64,000 nucleotides of DNA from Sphingomonadales bacterium. Its GTDB lineage: Bacteria > Pseudomonadota > Alphaproteobacteria > Sphingomonadales > Sphingomonadaceae. A program made the position numbers and the translations under genes. The notes under the pieces were generated by a model. The model worked only from the letters and a program-made list of their open reading frames with translations. It was not told the origin of the DNA and did no database searches. The stretch is taken from contig CANIRZ010000004.1 in NCBI GenBank assembly GCA_947470185.1, positions 1 to 64,000 on the forward strand, written 5' to 3'. This document shows positions 30,570 through 39,128 of this stretch, piece by piece; positions within the stretch are counted from its first letter, which is position 1; every line of letters begins with the position of its first letter.

Positions 30570-31934
30570 ATGGCAACAGTAATAAAAGCAGCGCCCAAGG
30601 TCGGCATGGTATCGCTTGGCTGCCCCAAGGCGCTGGTCGATAGCGAACGGATTCTCACCAAGCTGCGTGCTGACGGCTATGGTCTGTCGCCGGATTATGC
30701 CGGCGCCGACGTTGTCCTAGTTAACACCTGTGGTTTTCTGGATTCTGCAAAGGAAGAGAGCCTGGAGGCAATTGGTGAGGCTATCGCTGAAAATGGCCGC
30801 GTGATCGTTACCGGTTGTATGGGAAATGAAGCTGATGTTATTCGCGCGCGCTTTCCTGATGTGCTGGCAATTACTGGCGCGCATCAATATGAAGCCGTTG
30901 TATCCGCAGTCCATGAAGCAGCGCCACCGACCCGCGGTGCATTTGTCGATTTGGTCCCAGAAGGCGGATTAAAGCTCACGCCGCGGCATTACAGCTATCT
31001 CAAAATTTCCGAAGGCTGCAACCACAGCTGCGCTTTTTGTATCATTCCGTCGCTTCGGGGAAAGCTTGCGAGCCGCCGGATAGATGCCGTATTGCGTGAA
31101 GCGGAAAAGCTTGTGTCTGCGGGCACCAAAGAGCTTCTGGTGATCTCACAAGACACCTCTGCTTATGGCGTCGACACGCGGCATGAACCGCGCGCGTGGA
31201 AGGGCCGCGAGGTGCGTGCGCATATGACCGACTTGGCGCGCGAGCTCGGTAGTTTGCGAACGAGCGATGGCATCGCACCTTGGGTTCGGCTGCATTATGT
31301 CTACCCTTATCCACATGTAGATAATGTCATTCCGCTGATGGCAGAGGGGTATTTGACGCCCTATCTGGACATTCCGTTCCAGCATGCGGCGCCCAATGTG
31401 CTGAAGGCGATGAAACGTCCCGCAAACGAAGCCAAGGTGCTTGAGCGAATCCGCAACTGGCGCAGCATTGCGCCCGATATCGCGATCCGTTCAAGTTTTG
31501 TGGTTGGATTTCCCGGTGAAACCGAAGCTGACTTTGAATATCTGCTCGATTGGCTTGATGAAGCGCAGCTTGATCGGGTGGGGGCGTTTCGCTTTGAACC
31601 TGTAGACGGGGCGCAGGCCAACAATTTGCCTAATCCAGTGCCGGAAGACGTTAAAGAAGAGCGGTTCCAACGTATCATGGCGAAAACCGCGGCGATCAGC
31701 GCGGCGAAGCTTGCCGCCAAGGTCGGGCGCAGCATGCCTGTCATCATTGATGAAATCGGCGATGCTGACGAAGACAGCAGCATTGGCGCCACCGGACGGT
31801 CGCAGGCCGACGCGCCAGAAATCGACGGCCATGTCTATCTGCGCGATGTTGCACCTACTTTAAAGGCCGGTGATGTCGTCATGGTCACCATTGAAGATGC
31901 GGACGAACACGACCTGTTTGGGGTAGTTTCCTAA
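30570..31934 (+). CDS. rimO: Ribosomal protein S12 methylthiotransferase
   Basis: Radical SAM enzyme that methylthiolates the conserved aspartate of S12. The N-terminal UPF0004 domain has cysteines in [17 protein letters not shown] and TGCMGNE. The radical SAM cluster is CNHSCAFC (CxxxCxxC) followed by [14 protein letters not shown]-terminal TRAM domain ends the protein. ATG 30570 ([10 protein letters not shown]) is the likely start, 454 aa; ATG 30555 and GTG 30531 are in-frame alternatives without better ribosome sites. SLGCPKxxVDSE favours RimO over MiaB. Confidence 0.95.
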   Translation: MATVIKAAPKVGMVSLGCPKALVDSERILTKLRADGYGLSPDYAGADVVLVNTCGFLDSAKEESLEAIGEAIAENGRVIVTGCMGNEADVIRARFPDVLAITGAHQYEAVVSAVHEAAPPTRGAFVDLVPEGGLKLTPRHYSYLKISEGCNHSCAFCIIPSLRGKLASRRIDAVLREAEKLVSAGTKELLVISQDTSAYGVDTRHEPRAWKGREVRAHMTDLARELGSLRTSDGIAPWVRLHYVYPYPHVDNVIPLMAEGYLTPYLDIPFQHAAPNVLKAMKRPANEAKVLERIRNWRSIAPDIAIRSSFVVGFPGETEADFEYLLDWLDEAQLDRVGAFRFEPVDGAQANNLPNPVPEDVKEERFQRIMAKTAAISAAKLAAKVGRSMPVIIDEIGDADEDSSIGATGRSQADAPEIDGHVYLRDVAPTLKAGDVVMVTIEDADEHDLFGVVS

Positions 31935-32744
31935 CTATCTGCTTTTAGGCGGTAACGGGAAAAAACCAGAAGTCCGCGCAACATAATCGGCATATTCGGG
32001 CCGTGTTTTCTTCATGCCTTTTTCCAGCAACGGCTTGCCAGACCAGCGCGTAAGGGTGAAAGTCAGAAAGATCGGGCCAATGATGCTGATCCATCCCGGC
32101 AGTCCGGTTTCGCAGGCGATGAGCCAAATGCCCCACCACGTGCAAGCGTCGCCGAAATAATTTGGGTGGCGGGTGAAGCGCCACAATCCAGTATCAAGCA
32201 CCTTACCTGTATTAGCTGGGTTAGCACGAAACGCATTGAGCTGCGCATCGCCGATGGTTTCGAACAATATGCCGATGATAGCGATGGTCGCGCCAAGGAA
32301 GGCAAGTGGACCCAACACATTACGGCCACCTTCGCTTGCCCAGATACCAAGCTGCGCAGGAAGGCAGGTGATGAACAGCAATGGGGCCTGTGTCAAAAAC
32401 ACCGACAGAAGCGATGTCTTGCTCCAACTCCAACCCTTTTTCTCCATCACGCTGCCCATGATTTTTGCATAACGCGGGTCCTCGCCATGTGCGCGCCAGC
32501 GCGTCCATAGATGTAGCGTAAGGCGAAGCCCCCAAAAGGCCGTCAATCCAAGCAGTAAATGCGACCGGGCGCCCGGGGACGCAGATTGCGCCCATGTAGC
32601 ACATGCCAGAAGCACCATGCCAAATGCCCAAAATGCGTCAATGAATGACACGTCCCTTATTTTGACTGAATAGGCCCACAACGCCAGTATGACGGCGAAC
32701 AGCGCAGCCGCGTTTATAAGTATAGTCGAACCGAGATCAGTCAT
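31935..32744 (-). CDS. DUF1295 membrane protein (steroid-reductase/ICMT-like fold)
   Basis: 269 aa with about six to seven hydrophobic segments. The C-terminal motif GLWRFTRHPNYFGD is typical of DUF1295 proteins, which are related to steroid 5-alpha-reductases and isoprenylcysteine methyltransferases, so an NADPH- or SAM-using membrane enzyme on a lipid is plausible. Its start overlaps the stop of the acyltransferase gene by 4 bases (both on the minus strand), implying coupled expression of two lipid-acting membrane proteins. It abuts rimO tail to tail with no gap. Confidence 0.8.
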   Translation of the reverse strand: MTDLGSTILINAAALFAVILALWAYSVKIRDVSFIDAFWAFGMVLLACATWAQSASPGARSHLLLGLTAFWGLRLTLHLWTRWRAHGEDPRYAKIMGSVMEKKGWSWSKTSLLSVFLTQAPLLFITCLPAQLGIWASEGGRNVLGPLAFLGATIAIIGILFETIGDAQLNAFRANPANTGKVLDTGLWRFTRHPNYFGDACTWWGIWLIACETGLPGWISIIGPIFLTFTLTRWSGKPLLEKGMKKTRPEYADYVARTSGFFPLPPKSR

Positions 32745-33346
32745 GCGTCATCCCTTGCAAATATCTCTGTCATGCCCTTTGCGGGGTGCTTTGGTTGCAC
32801 TTTAGCGTATATTTTGGCAACTTCCGCCATATCTGCTTTATAATCGCCGGTCGGCCAGATGGCAGGTCCAAGCCCACCTGTTTTTGAGCCATAATCCATC
32901 ATGCCCAAGACCAAGGGCACGCCAGCGCCCACCGCGATATGATAAAATCCTGTCTTCCAAGCTTTGACCGTTCCACGCGTGCCCTCTGGCGCGATGGTCA
33001 GCATAAATTCGTCGCGGCGGCCGAATTCTTCGATCATCTGCTGCACATAATTTTTGTTCGACGTCCGGTCCACAGGAACGCCGCCCATATCGAGCATGAA
33101 GTTTGTAAACGGCCAGCGGAAAAGCGATGTTTTTGCCATAAAATGCGGCTTGATACCTAAATCATCCGTTAGCCCAAGAAAATAGACAAAGTCCCAATTG
33201 CTGGTGTGCGGCGCTGCGATTAGGACGAATTTGCGCGGTTCTGGCACCACGCCATGCGCGCGCCACCCGCCGCTCTTATACATTCCGACCAGCACCCGCC
33301 TGAATAGCCGAGATAACCAGCTAGGCTGGCGTTCAGTCAACGACAT
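32741..33346 (-). CDS. 1-acyl-sn-glycerol-3-phosphate acyltransferase-like protein
   Basis: PlsC-family acyltransferase, 201 aa, smaller than typical PlsC. Motif I is HTSNWD (HX4D) and the phosphate-binding motif III is EGTRG. The start at 33346 (MSLTERQPSW) is chosen because it has GGGGGAGG upstream; longer in-frame starts lack this. It is probably a membrane-associated enzyme making or remodelling phospholipid or another acylated lipid. First gene of a two-gene unit with the DUF1295 gene, divergent from the KAS III-like gene at 33464. Confidence 0.85.
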   Translation of the reverse strand: MSLTERQPSWLSRLFRRVLVGMYKSGGWRAHGVVPEPRKFVLIAAPHTSNWDFVYFLGLTDDLGIKPHFMAKTSLFRWPFTNFMLDMGGVPVDRTSNKNYVQQMIEEFGRRDEFMLTIAPEGTRGTVKAWKTGFYHIAVGAGVPLVLGMMDYGSKTGGLGPAIWPTGDYKADMAEVAKIYAKVQPKHPAKGMTEIFARDDA

Positions 33347-33463
33347 CAGTATTTTCCTCCCCCATCTCCACATAACGCCGTTGTAATGCATTTCAAACGG
33401 CTTGTTTCGCAAATACGCAACCGCTAGGCAATCGCTTGAACAAAAACCAACGCGGGAAATAAC

Positions 33464-34603
33464 ATGTCGCAACATGGGCACGGCGCCACTCCAGTCATCT
33501 CATCCACGGGATTGTTTACGCCATCTGATGTCATTACCAACGAAGAGTTGGTCGCAAGCTTTAATGCCTATGCCGACCGATACAATGCAGCCAACCCTGA
33601 CGCAGAACCACTGACGCATAGCTCAGTTGAGTTTGTGGAGAAGGCGAGTGGCATCAAGTCGCGGCACGTCATGGATAAACGCGCAATCGTGGACCCAGAC
33701 ATCATGGAGCCTCGTTATGCCGAGCGACCCAATGAACAGATTTCGTTGATGGCCGAGATTGGTGTTGCTGCTTGTCGAGACGCCTTGGAGCGTGCGGGTC
33801 GTGACATTGAGGATGTCGACGCAGTGTTGTGCGCAGCGTCCAACATGCAACGGGCCTACCCGGCTATGGCGGTTGAAATCCAGCATGAATTGGGCATGCA
33901 GCGCGGCTTTGGCTTTGACATTAACGTGGCGTGCTCATCTGCTACCTTCGGTATTCAGACTGCTGCAGACTATATTCGCAGCGGAAACGCGCGCTCGGTT
34001 CTGGTGGTGAACCCTGAAATCACATCAGGACATTTAAACTGGCGGGATCGGGACAGCCACTTCATTTTCGGTGATGTTGCCACTGCCATTTTGGTGGAAG
34101 CGAAAGAGTTGGCGCCGGCCCAACATTGGGAAATTTTAGGCACGCGTTTGAAAACGCAGTTCTCGAACAATATCCGGAACAATTTCGGATTCCTCAACCG
34201 CGCACATGGACAGGGGGCGGTTGACCAAAGCGGACCGCGCAACGACAAGTTGTTTGTCCAGGAAGGCCGAAAAGTCTTCAAAGAAGTTGTGCCCATGGTT
34301 GGCCAAATGATACTGGAGCATGCTGAAAGCCTTGGGCTGTCGGGTTCAGATTTGCGCCGGCTGTGGTTGCATCAGGCGAACACGGGTATGAACCGGCTTA
34401 TCGCCCAAAAAGTATTGGGGCATGAAGCGTGTGAGGACGAAAGCCCCACCGTGCTTGATACCTACGCCAATACCTCAAGTGCCGGGTCAATCATTGCGTT
34501 TCACAAGCATAATGAAGACCTTACTGCGGGGGATGTTGGCTTAATATGCTCGTTCGGCGCGGGATATTCTGCGGGCTCGGTATTTGTGCGGAAAGTGGCT
34601 TAA
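33464..34603 (+). CDS. 3-oxoacyl-ACP synthase III-like protein
   Basis: Thiolase-fold condensing enzyme, 379 aa, longer than ordinary FabH (about 320). The KAS III triad is intact: Cys157 in NVACSSATFG, His in LHQANTGMN, and Asn in YANTSSAG. The residue pattern resembles, from memory, the Pseudomonas PA3286 group, which draws medium-chain acyl-CoAs from beta-oxidation into fatty-acid synthesis. That would suit a genome rich in acyl-CoA genes, but it is an inference. Divergent from the acyltransferase gene and followed by a strong hairpin. Confidence 0.82.
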   Translation: MSQHGHGATPVISSTGLFTPSDVITNEELVASFNAYADRYNAANPDAEPLTHSSVEFVEKASGIKSRHVMDKRAIVDPDIMEPRYAERPNEQISLMAEIGVAACRDALERAGRDIEDVDAVLCAASNMQRAYPAMAVEIQHELGMQRGFGFDINVACSSATFGIQTAADYIRSGNARSVLVVNPEITSGHLNWRDRDSHFIFGDVATAILVEAKELAPAQHWEILGTRLKTQFSNNIRNNFGFLNRAHGQGAVDQSGPRNDKLFVQEGRKVFKEVVPMVGQMILEHAESLGLSGSDLRRLWLHQANTGMNRLIAQKVLGHEACEDESPTVLDTYANTSSAGSIIAFHKHNEDLTAGDVGLICSFGAGYSAGSVFVRKVA

Positions 34604-34614
34604 TCCATTGGGCT

Positions 34615-34637
34615 GCGGGTTTACGAGGTAAACCCGC
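34615..34637 (+). terminator. Perfect 10-bp hairpin after the KAS III-like gene
   Basis: GCGGGTTTAC-gag-GTAAACCCGC forms an uninterrupted 10-bp stem with a 3-base loop, 12 bases past the stop codon. No T-run follows, so it may be a weak terminator or an RNA 3'-end stabiliser rather than a full intrinsic terminator. The ~100 bases beyond it hold no gene. Confidence 0.6.
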
Positions 34638-34745
34638 TCGCCAGTTGACGTCAGTTACTAGTTCTCTGCGCAAGCCGGTTTATGATGGGTTGTTCAAGTC
34701 TATCTTGTTTGCCCTACAAGCGCGCTGGCGTGGGCTTTGTGCGAT

Positions 34746-34922
34746 TTAGTCGAGTATCATGGCCAGCAAGATATAAATCAAAATTGGCGAGCCAATGCCG
34801 ACAACCGTCGCGGCGGCGAAAATCAGGCGTATTATCATGGCATCAATGCCTGTCCAGTTGGCAAGTCCTGCACATACGCCAAGAATTTTCTTGTTGGTTT
34901 TATCAAGTGCCAGTCGTGACAT
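34746..34922 (-). CDS. Minimal PspC-domain protein
   Basis: 58 aa, too short for most gene callers. The sequence has the PspC-domain pattern: KILGVCAGLANWTGIDA, then IIRLIFAAATVVGIGSP and a hydrophobic IYILLAMIL end. PspC proteins sit in the inner membrane and sense or relay envelope stress; this one is only the domain, without leucine zipper or other parts. GGGAGAAATTT precedes the ATG. It is 32 bases downstream of the 39-aa gene on the same strand, probably in one transcript. No pspA or pspF was found in the window. Confidence 0.85.
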   Translation of the reverse strand: MSRLALDKTNKKILGVCAGLANWTGIDAMIIRLIFAAATVVGIGSPILIYILLAMILD

Positions 34923-34954
34923 TAAATTTCTCCCTAAGTTTCAAGCGCAGAACG

Positions 34955-35074
34955 TTAAGCAGTGATCGCTGCGACAGGCGCAACAGCGGGTGCGACGCTC
35001 ATCCCGATGGCGATGAAAGCGCAGATTATGGCTGCAAAAGTAGATAAAATTTGTGTGCGTGCATATTGGGTCAT
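34955..35074 (-). CDS. Small membrane protein, 39 aa, upstream of the PspC gene
   Basis: An open frame with a good ribosome site (AAAAGGAATTCAAC before ATG). It encodes a polar N-terminus (MTQYARTQIL) and one hydrophobic stretch with small residues (IICAFIAIGMSVAPAVAPVAA). It could be a membrane peptide or a short secreted protein. Its position between a sigma54-like promoter and the PspC gene suggests a role in the same envelope response. I do not recognise the family beyond recalling similar short hypothetical proteins in sphingomonads. Confidence 0.65.
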   Translation of the reverse strand: MTQYARTQILSTFAAIICAFIAIGMSVAPAVAPVAAITA

Positions 35075-35123
35075 GTTGAATTCCTTTTCGGGCCACCGGA
35101 CCACTCCGGCTATGCGAGGTACT

Positions 35124-35140
35124 TTGCACGGACCGTGCCA
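35124..35140 (-). promoter_or_regulatory. Sigma54-type (-24/-12) promoter candidate
   Basis: On the minus strand the sequence TGGCACG-N4-GTGCA matches the sigma54 consensus TGGCACG-N4-TTGCA except for one base, with exact GG-N10-GC spacing. The expected start would lie near 35112, about 38 bases before the 39-aa gene. The same bases form the palindrome GCACGG-A-CCGTGC (35126-35138), so a repressor site is the alternative reading. Confidence 0.5.
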
Positions 35141-35157
35141 AAATGGACGTAACCCAC

Positions 35158-35239
35158 AAATACCGTATGTTATGGTATTTTTGGCTGCAAATAAGCATTA
35201 GAATATTTTCACTTATTGGGAAATAACACCAATAATTGG
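35158..35239. promoter_or_regulatory. Two dyads upstream of the PspC operon and recF
   Basis: AAATACC-N9-GGTATTT (35158-35180) is a perfect 7-bp inverted repeat, and CCAAT-A-ATTGG (35229-35239) a perfect 5-bp one. Relative to the sigma54-like promoter they lie near -57 and -122, positions that would suit an enhancer-binding activator. They also lie upstream of recF in the other direction. Confidence 0.4.
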
Positions 35240-35300
35240 GATGGGTAGATATCCATTACCGGCTTGACCAAAAATAGTCATGCTATAGCAGGCACAGATT

Positions 35301-36359
35301 ATGGCTTTGTCCCGACTTACTTTGCGTGATTTTCGTAATCATGGCATGCTGGAAATTCGTCCGCAGGCCCAATTTATCGCGCTTCATGGGTCCAATGGAG
35401 CCGGCAAAACGAATATTCTGGAGGCTATATCACTTCTTGTGCCAGGTCGCGGGCTACGCCGTGCCGCCATGTCTGATATGGTTAGAAATGCTGGAGACGG
35501 GGGTTTTGCGATTGTCGCAGAGGTCGCTGGTAATGTGATTGGTACCGGGGTCACCGCTGAGCAGCCTGAACGGCGCAAGGTGCGCGTTAATGAGAGCGAT
35601 GCCGCAATTAACAGCCTTGGCGAGTGGTTGTCGGTGATTTGGCTGACGCCAACTATGGACCGACTGTTTGCAGATGGTGCTGCTGCCAGGCGCAGGTTTT
35701 TAGACCGTTTGGTACTCGCATTGAACCCCGGCCATGCGCGACACAGCAGCCGCTACGAAAAGGCAATGCAGCAGCGGAACCGCCTGCTGTCCGGTGCTAT
35801 GCCTGCCGATCCACTTTGGTTGGATGCCCTCGAAGCGCAAATGGCGGAGAGCGGGAGCGCTATTCAGGCTGCGCGCATTTGGGTCGTCCAAGCGTTAAGT
35901 GAACAACTGCTTGCCACTCCATCCGGACCATTCGCTATGCCGCGGATTAATTTGGTCGATAAGGCTCCAGCCGTGGACGGCGAACTTGCCTCCATGTGGC
36001 GCAAAGGGCGCAGCCGTGATGCCGCCGCTGGGCGCACCTTGGCCGGTCCGCACCGTGCCGACTTGGAAGTCGTGCACAGCGCGTCAGGGCAGGTCGCTGA
36101 GCAATGCTCCACTGGCGAACAGAAAGCTTTACTGCTGTCGCTTATATTGGCGCATGCAGCGCTTGTGTCTGCGCAACGCGATGCACCGCCAATCTTACTT
36201 TTGGATGAAATAGCGGCACATCTGGACCCATCGAGACGGACCGCGCTTTTTGCGTTGCTTGAAGTTACGGGTGCTCAGGTTTGGATGACGGGAACCGAGC
36301 CGGAATTGTTTCACGGCATCGGTTCATCCGCTCAGTTGCTTGCCATCGGGCCGTCTTAG
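35301..36359 (+). CDS. recF: DNA replication and repair protein RecF
   Basis: SMC-like ATPase that helps RecO/RecR load RecA at gaps. 352 aa. Walker A is GSNGAGKTNILEAI; the signature region includes STGEQKALLLSLILAHA and Walker B LLLDEIAAHLD. Its usual partners dnaA, dnaN and gyrB are not next to it here. It ends 12 bases from clpA in convergent orientation. Confidence 0.95.
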   Translation: MALSRLTLRDFRNHGMLEIRPQAQFIALHGSNGAGKTNILEAISLLVPGRGLRRAAMSDMVRNAGDGGFAIVAEVAGNVIGTGVTAEQPERRKVRVNESDAAINSLGEWLSVIWLTPTMDRLFADGAAARRRFLDRLVLALNPGHARHSSRYEKAMQQRNRLLSGAMPADPLWLDALEAQMAESGSAIQAARIWVVQALSEQLLATPSGPFAMPRINLVDKAPAVDGELASMWRKGRSRDAAAGRTLAGPHRADLEVVHSASGQVAEQCSTGEQKALLLSLILAHAALVSAQRDAPPILLLDEIAAHLDPSRRTALFALLEVTGAQVWMTGTEPELFHGIGSSAQLLAIGPS

Positions 36360-36371
36360 GTCTTAATCGTC

Positions 36372-38717
36372 CTAGCCAGCCTTGGTAACTTTTTTAGCTA
36401 CGGCCTTTTTCTTTGGCGGTTTGGGTTTAACCGTCTTGGGTGCGGCAGGCGTAACCTCAAACGCCGGTTCATTGTCCTTGATACGCACGGCCACCTCGCC
36501 GCCATGCACAAGCTTGCCAAACAATAATTCTTCCGCAAGCGGCTGCTTAATCTTCTCTTGGATCAACCTACCCATGGGGCGTGCGCCGTATAGCCTGTCA
36601 TATCCACGTTCCGTCAACCATGCACGCGCCTCGTCATCGAGCTTGATGTGCACATTCTGGTCAGCAAGTTGCAGTTCCAGTTGCAGAATGAACTTATCGA
36701 CAACGCGCGCAACAACTTCTGGTGGCAGATATGAAAATGGCACTGTTGCATCGAGACGGTTGCGGAATTCTGGCGCAAACATCTTCTTGACGGCTTCGTC
36801 GCCGGCATCTTCCTTGCTGATGTTGTTGCCGAAACCGATGCCGTCTTTGGCCATATCGCTGGCACCTGCATTGGTGGTCATGATCAATATGACATTACGG
36901 AAGTCGACAGTCTTACCGTGATGGTCGGTTAGGCGGCCATTATCCATCACCTGCAACAATATGTTGAACAGGTCAGGATGCGCTTTTTCGATTTCGTCGA
37001 GCAACAACACGCTGTGCGGGCTTTGGTCAACGGCATCCGTCAGAAGCCCGCCTTGGTCAAACCCGACATATCCCGGGGGGGCACCAATCAGGCGGCTGAC
37101 GCTGTGGCGCTCCATATATTCCGACATATCAAACCGCTTCAGCGGAATGCCAAGGATGGATGCAAGTTGCCGAGCGACTTCGGTCTTGCCGACGCCTGTT
37201 GGGCCGCTGAACAGATAGCTGCCGATTGGCTTTTCGGTGTCACGCAGACCTGCACGGCTAAGCTTTATGGCGCTCGCCAATACGCCAATGGCCTTGTCCT
37301 GCCCGAACACGACGCGCTTAAGATCTGCCTCAAGCGTGCCAAGTGCAGTCTTGTCGTCGCTCGAGACCTGCTTTGGCGGGATTCGCGCGATAGTGGCAAT
37401 GACTGCCTCGATCTCGCGCGCTGTAATCAGCTTGCGCCGCTTTGAAGGCGCAACAAGCATTTGCATGGCGCCAACCTCATCAATCACGTCGATGGCCTTA
37501 TCTGGCTGCTTACGGTCGTTGATATAGCGTGAGGATAGCTCCACCGCGGCCTTGATAGCATCAGGGGTGTATTTCACCTTATGATGCGCTTCAAATGCAC
37601 TGCGCAAACCAGCAAGGATTTTGATCGTGTCCTCAATGCTTGGTTCGTTGACATCAATCTTCTGGAACCGGCGCAGCAACGCGCGGTCCTTTTCGAAATG
37701 ATTGCGGAATTCCTTATAAGTGGTCGACCCGATGCAACGGATAGTTCCGCCAGACAATGCAGGCTTCAGCAAGTTCGACGCGTCCATGGCCCCGCCGCTT
37801 GTGGCACCTGCGCCGATAACAGTGTGAATTTCGTCGATAAACAAAATCGCATCTGGCAATTTCTCAAGTTCGGAGACGACAGCTTTCAACCGTTCTTCGA
37901 AGTCACCACGATACCGTGTGCCCGCGAGCAACGCACCCATGTCGAGCGAGTAAATGACAGCAGGCAGTAACACCTCAGGAACCTGATTTTCAACGATGCG
38001 ACGGGCCAGACCTTCTGCAATCGCAGTCTTACCAACACCCGGTTCGCCAACATAAAGCGGGTTGTTCTTAGACCGCCGGCACAGGATCTGAACCGTGCGG
38101 TCAACTTCGGCGGTGCGCCCGATCAACGGGTCAATGCGACCCTGTTTCGCTTTTTCATTTAGGTTGACGGTGAACTGGTCAAGCGCGCCTTCCTTCTTAT
38201 CCTTTTTCGACTTGGTGTCTTCAGGCTCTTCGCTCTTGGGTTCGGTGCCACTGACTGGGCGCGGCTCGGCCAGCTTGCCATCCTTGCCAATGCCGTGACT
38301 GATAAAAGAAACGGCATCAAGCCGGCTCATATCCTGCTGTTGCAGGAAATATACGGCATAACTCTCGCGTTCAGAGAACAATGCGACCAGCACATTTGCG
38401 CCAGTAACCACATCCTTGCCCGAGCTTTGCACATGAAGAATGGCGCGCTGGACTACACGTTGGAACCCGCTTGTCGGCGACGGGTCGACCTTGCCTTCGA
38501 CACGCAAGCTTTCCAGTTCAGTGTCCAGGTAAGTGATAATGATGTCCGAAAGCTCGCCCACATCAACACCGCAGGCCTGCATAACCTTGGCTGCATCGGC
38601 ATCGTCTATCAGCGCCAAAAGGAGATGCTCGAGCGTCGCATATTCATGCGCGCGGTCGCCAGCATGTTTCAACGCGTTGTGAAGGGTTGCTTCCAGCGAC
38701 TCCGCAAATGATGGCAT
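36372..38717 (-). CDS. clpA: ATP-dependent Clp protease ATP-binding subunit ClpA
   Basis: AAA+ unfoldase feeding ClpP. 781 aa: an N-domain with paired Clp_N repeats (1-145), then an acidic/lysine-rich linker. D1 has Walker A GEPGVGKTAIAEGL and D2 has Walker A GPTGVGKTEVARQL. The absence of a long middle domain identifies ClpA rather than ClpB. The C-terminus carries an unusual lysine/proline/alanine tail (KPKPPKKKAVAKK). clpS, commonly next to clpA, is not adjacent. AAGGAGA precedes the start at 38717. Confidence 0.96.
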   Translation of the reverse strand: MPSFAESLEATLHNALKHAGDRAHEYATLEHLLLALIDDADAAKVMQACGVDVGELSDIIITYLDTELESLRVEGKVDPSPTSGFQRVVQRAILHVQSSGKDVVTGANVLVALFSERESYAVYFLQQQDMSRLDAVSFISHGIGKDGKLAEPRPVSGTEPKSEEPEDTKSKKDKKEGALDQFTVNLNEKAKQGRIDPLIGRTAEVDRTVQILCRRSKNNPLYVGEPGVGKTAIAEGLARRIVENQVPEVLLPAVIYSLDMGALLAGTRYRGDFEERLKAVVSELEKLPDAILFIDEIHTVIGAGATSGGAMDASNLLKPALSGGTIRCIGSTTYKEFRNHFEKDRALLRRFQKIDVNEPSIEDTIKILAGLRSAFEAHHKVKYTPDAIKAAVELSSRYINDRKQPDKAIDVIDEVGAMQMLVAPSKRRKLITAREIEAVIATIARIPPKQVSSDDKTALGTLEADLKRVVFGQDKAIGVLASAIKLSRAGLRDTEKPIGSYLFSGPTGVGKTEVARQLASILGIPLKRFDMSEYMERHSVSRLIGAPPGYVGFDQGGLLTDAVDQSPHSVLLLDEIEKAHPDLFNILLQVMDNGRLTDHHGKTVDFRNVILIMTTNAGASDMAKDGIGFGNNISKEDAGDEAVKKMFAPEFRNRLDATVPFSYLPPEVVARVVDKFILQLELQLADQNVHIKLDDEARAWLTERGYDRLYGARPMGRLIQEKIKQPLAEELLFGKLVHGGEVAVRIKDNEPAFEVTPAAPKTVKPKPPKKKAVAKKVTKAG

Positions 38718-38848
38718 ATTTTCGTCTCCTTGGAATTGAGTCGCTGTATCGATTATTCTCTATATCGGGGCGGCCTTCAGTGCTTTCAAGCGTGTTGAGT
38801 TAGATAACGGTTCGGTGCCCAGCTTTCTTAACATCGCTGCGCTATAAT

Positions 38849-39046
38849 TCACTTCTTGAACAACGCGTCAGCGACACTGCGGTGCTTGCTTGCAAACGCA
38901 ATCTTGCCCTCGCAACGGGCGATTTCGGCTCTCAGTGCCGCGATGCGGGCTTCGAGTTCCGCCACGGAAAGGGCGTCAATATCCTGTTTGACGAGATTGG
39001 CCAAAGGGTCGTCGCGGCGGAGCGGCAAATTATCATCGATATCCAT
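38849..39046 (-). CDS. DUF1192 family protein
   Basis: 65 aa; begins MDIDDNLPLRRDDPLANL and continues with a short coiled coil (LSVAELEARIAALRAEIARCE), the pattern of the small alphaproteobacterial family DUF1192. Function unknown. ATG 39046 is preferred to an in-frame TTG six codons upstream. Divergent from the quinone oxidoreductase gene, a pairing often seen for this family. Confidence 0.82.
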   Translation of the reverse strand: MDIDDNLPLRRDDPLANLVKQDIDALSVAELEARIAALRAEIARCEGKIAFASKHRSVADALFKK

Positions 39047-39128
39047 GCCGCATATTTTACCCAACAGCAGTTGCTGTCAATATGAAGCTTCCTTAGAAGG
39101 ACCGAAATTCATCGGGGATATGTTGCGC

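Noticed and set aside
34682-35047. Plus-strand 121-aa open frame
   Set aside because: No family pattern, and it lies opposite the PspC and 39-aa genes, which have ribosome sites and a recognisable domain.
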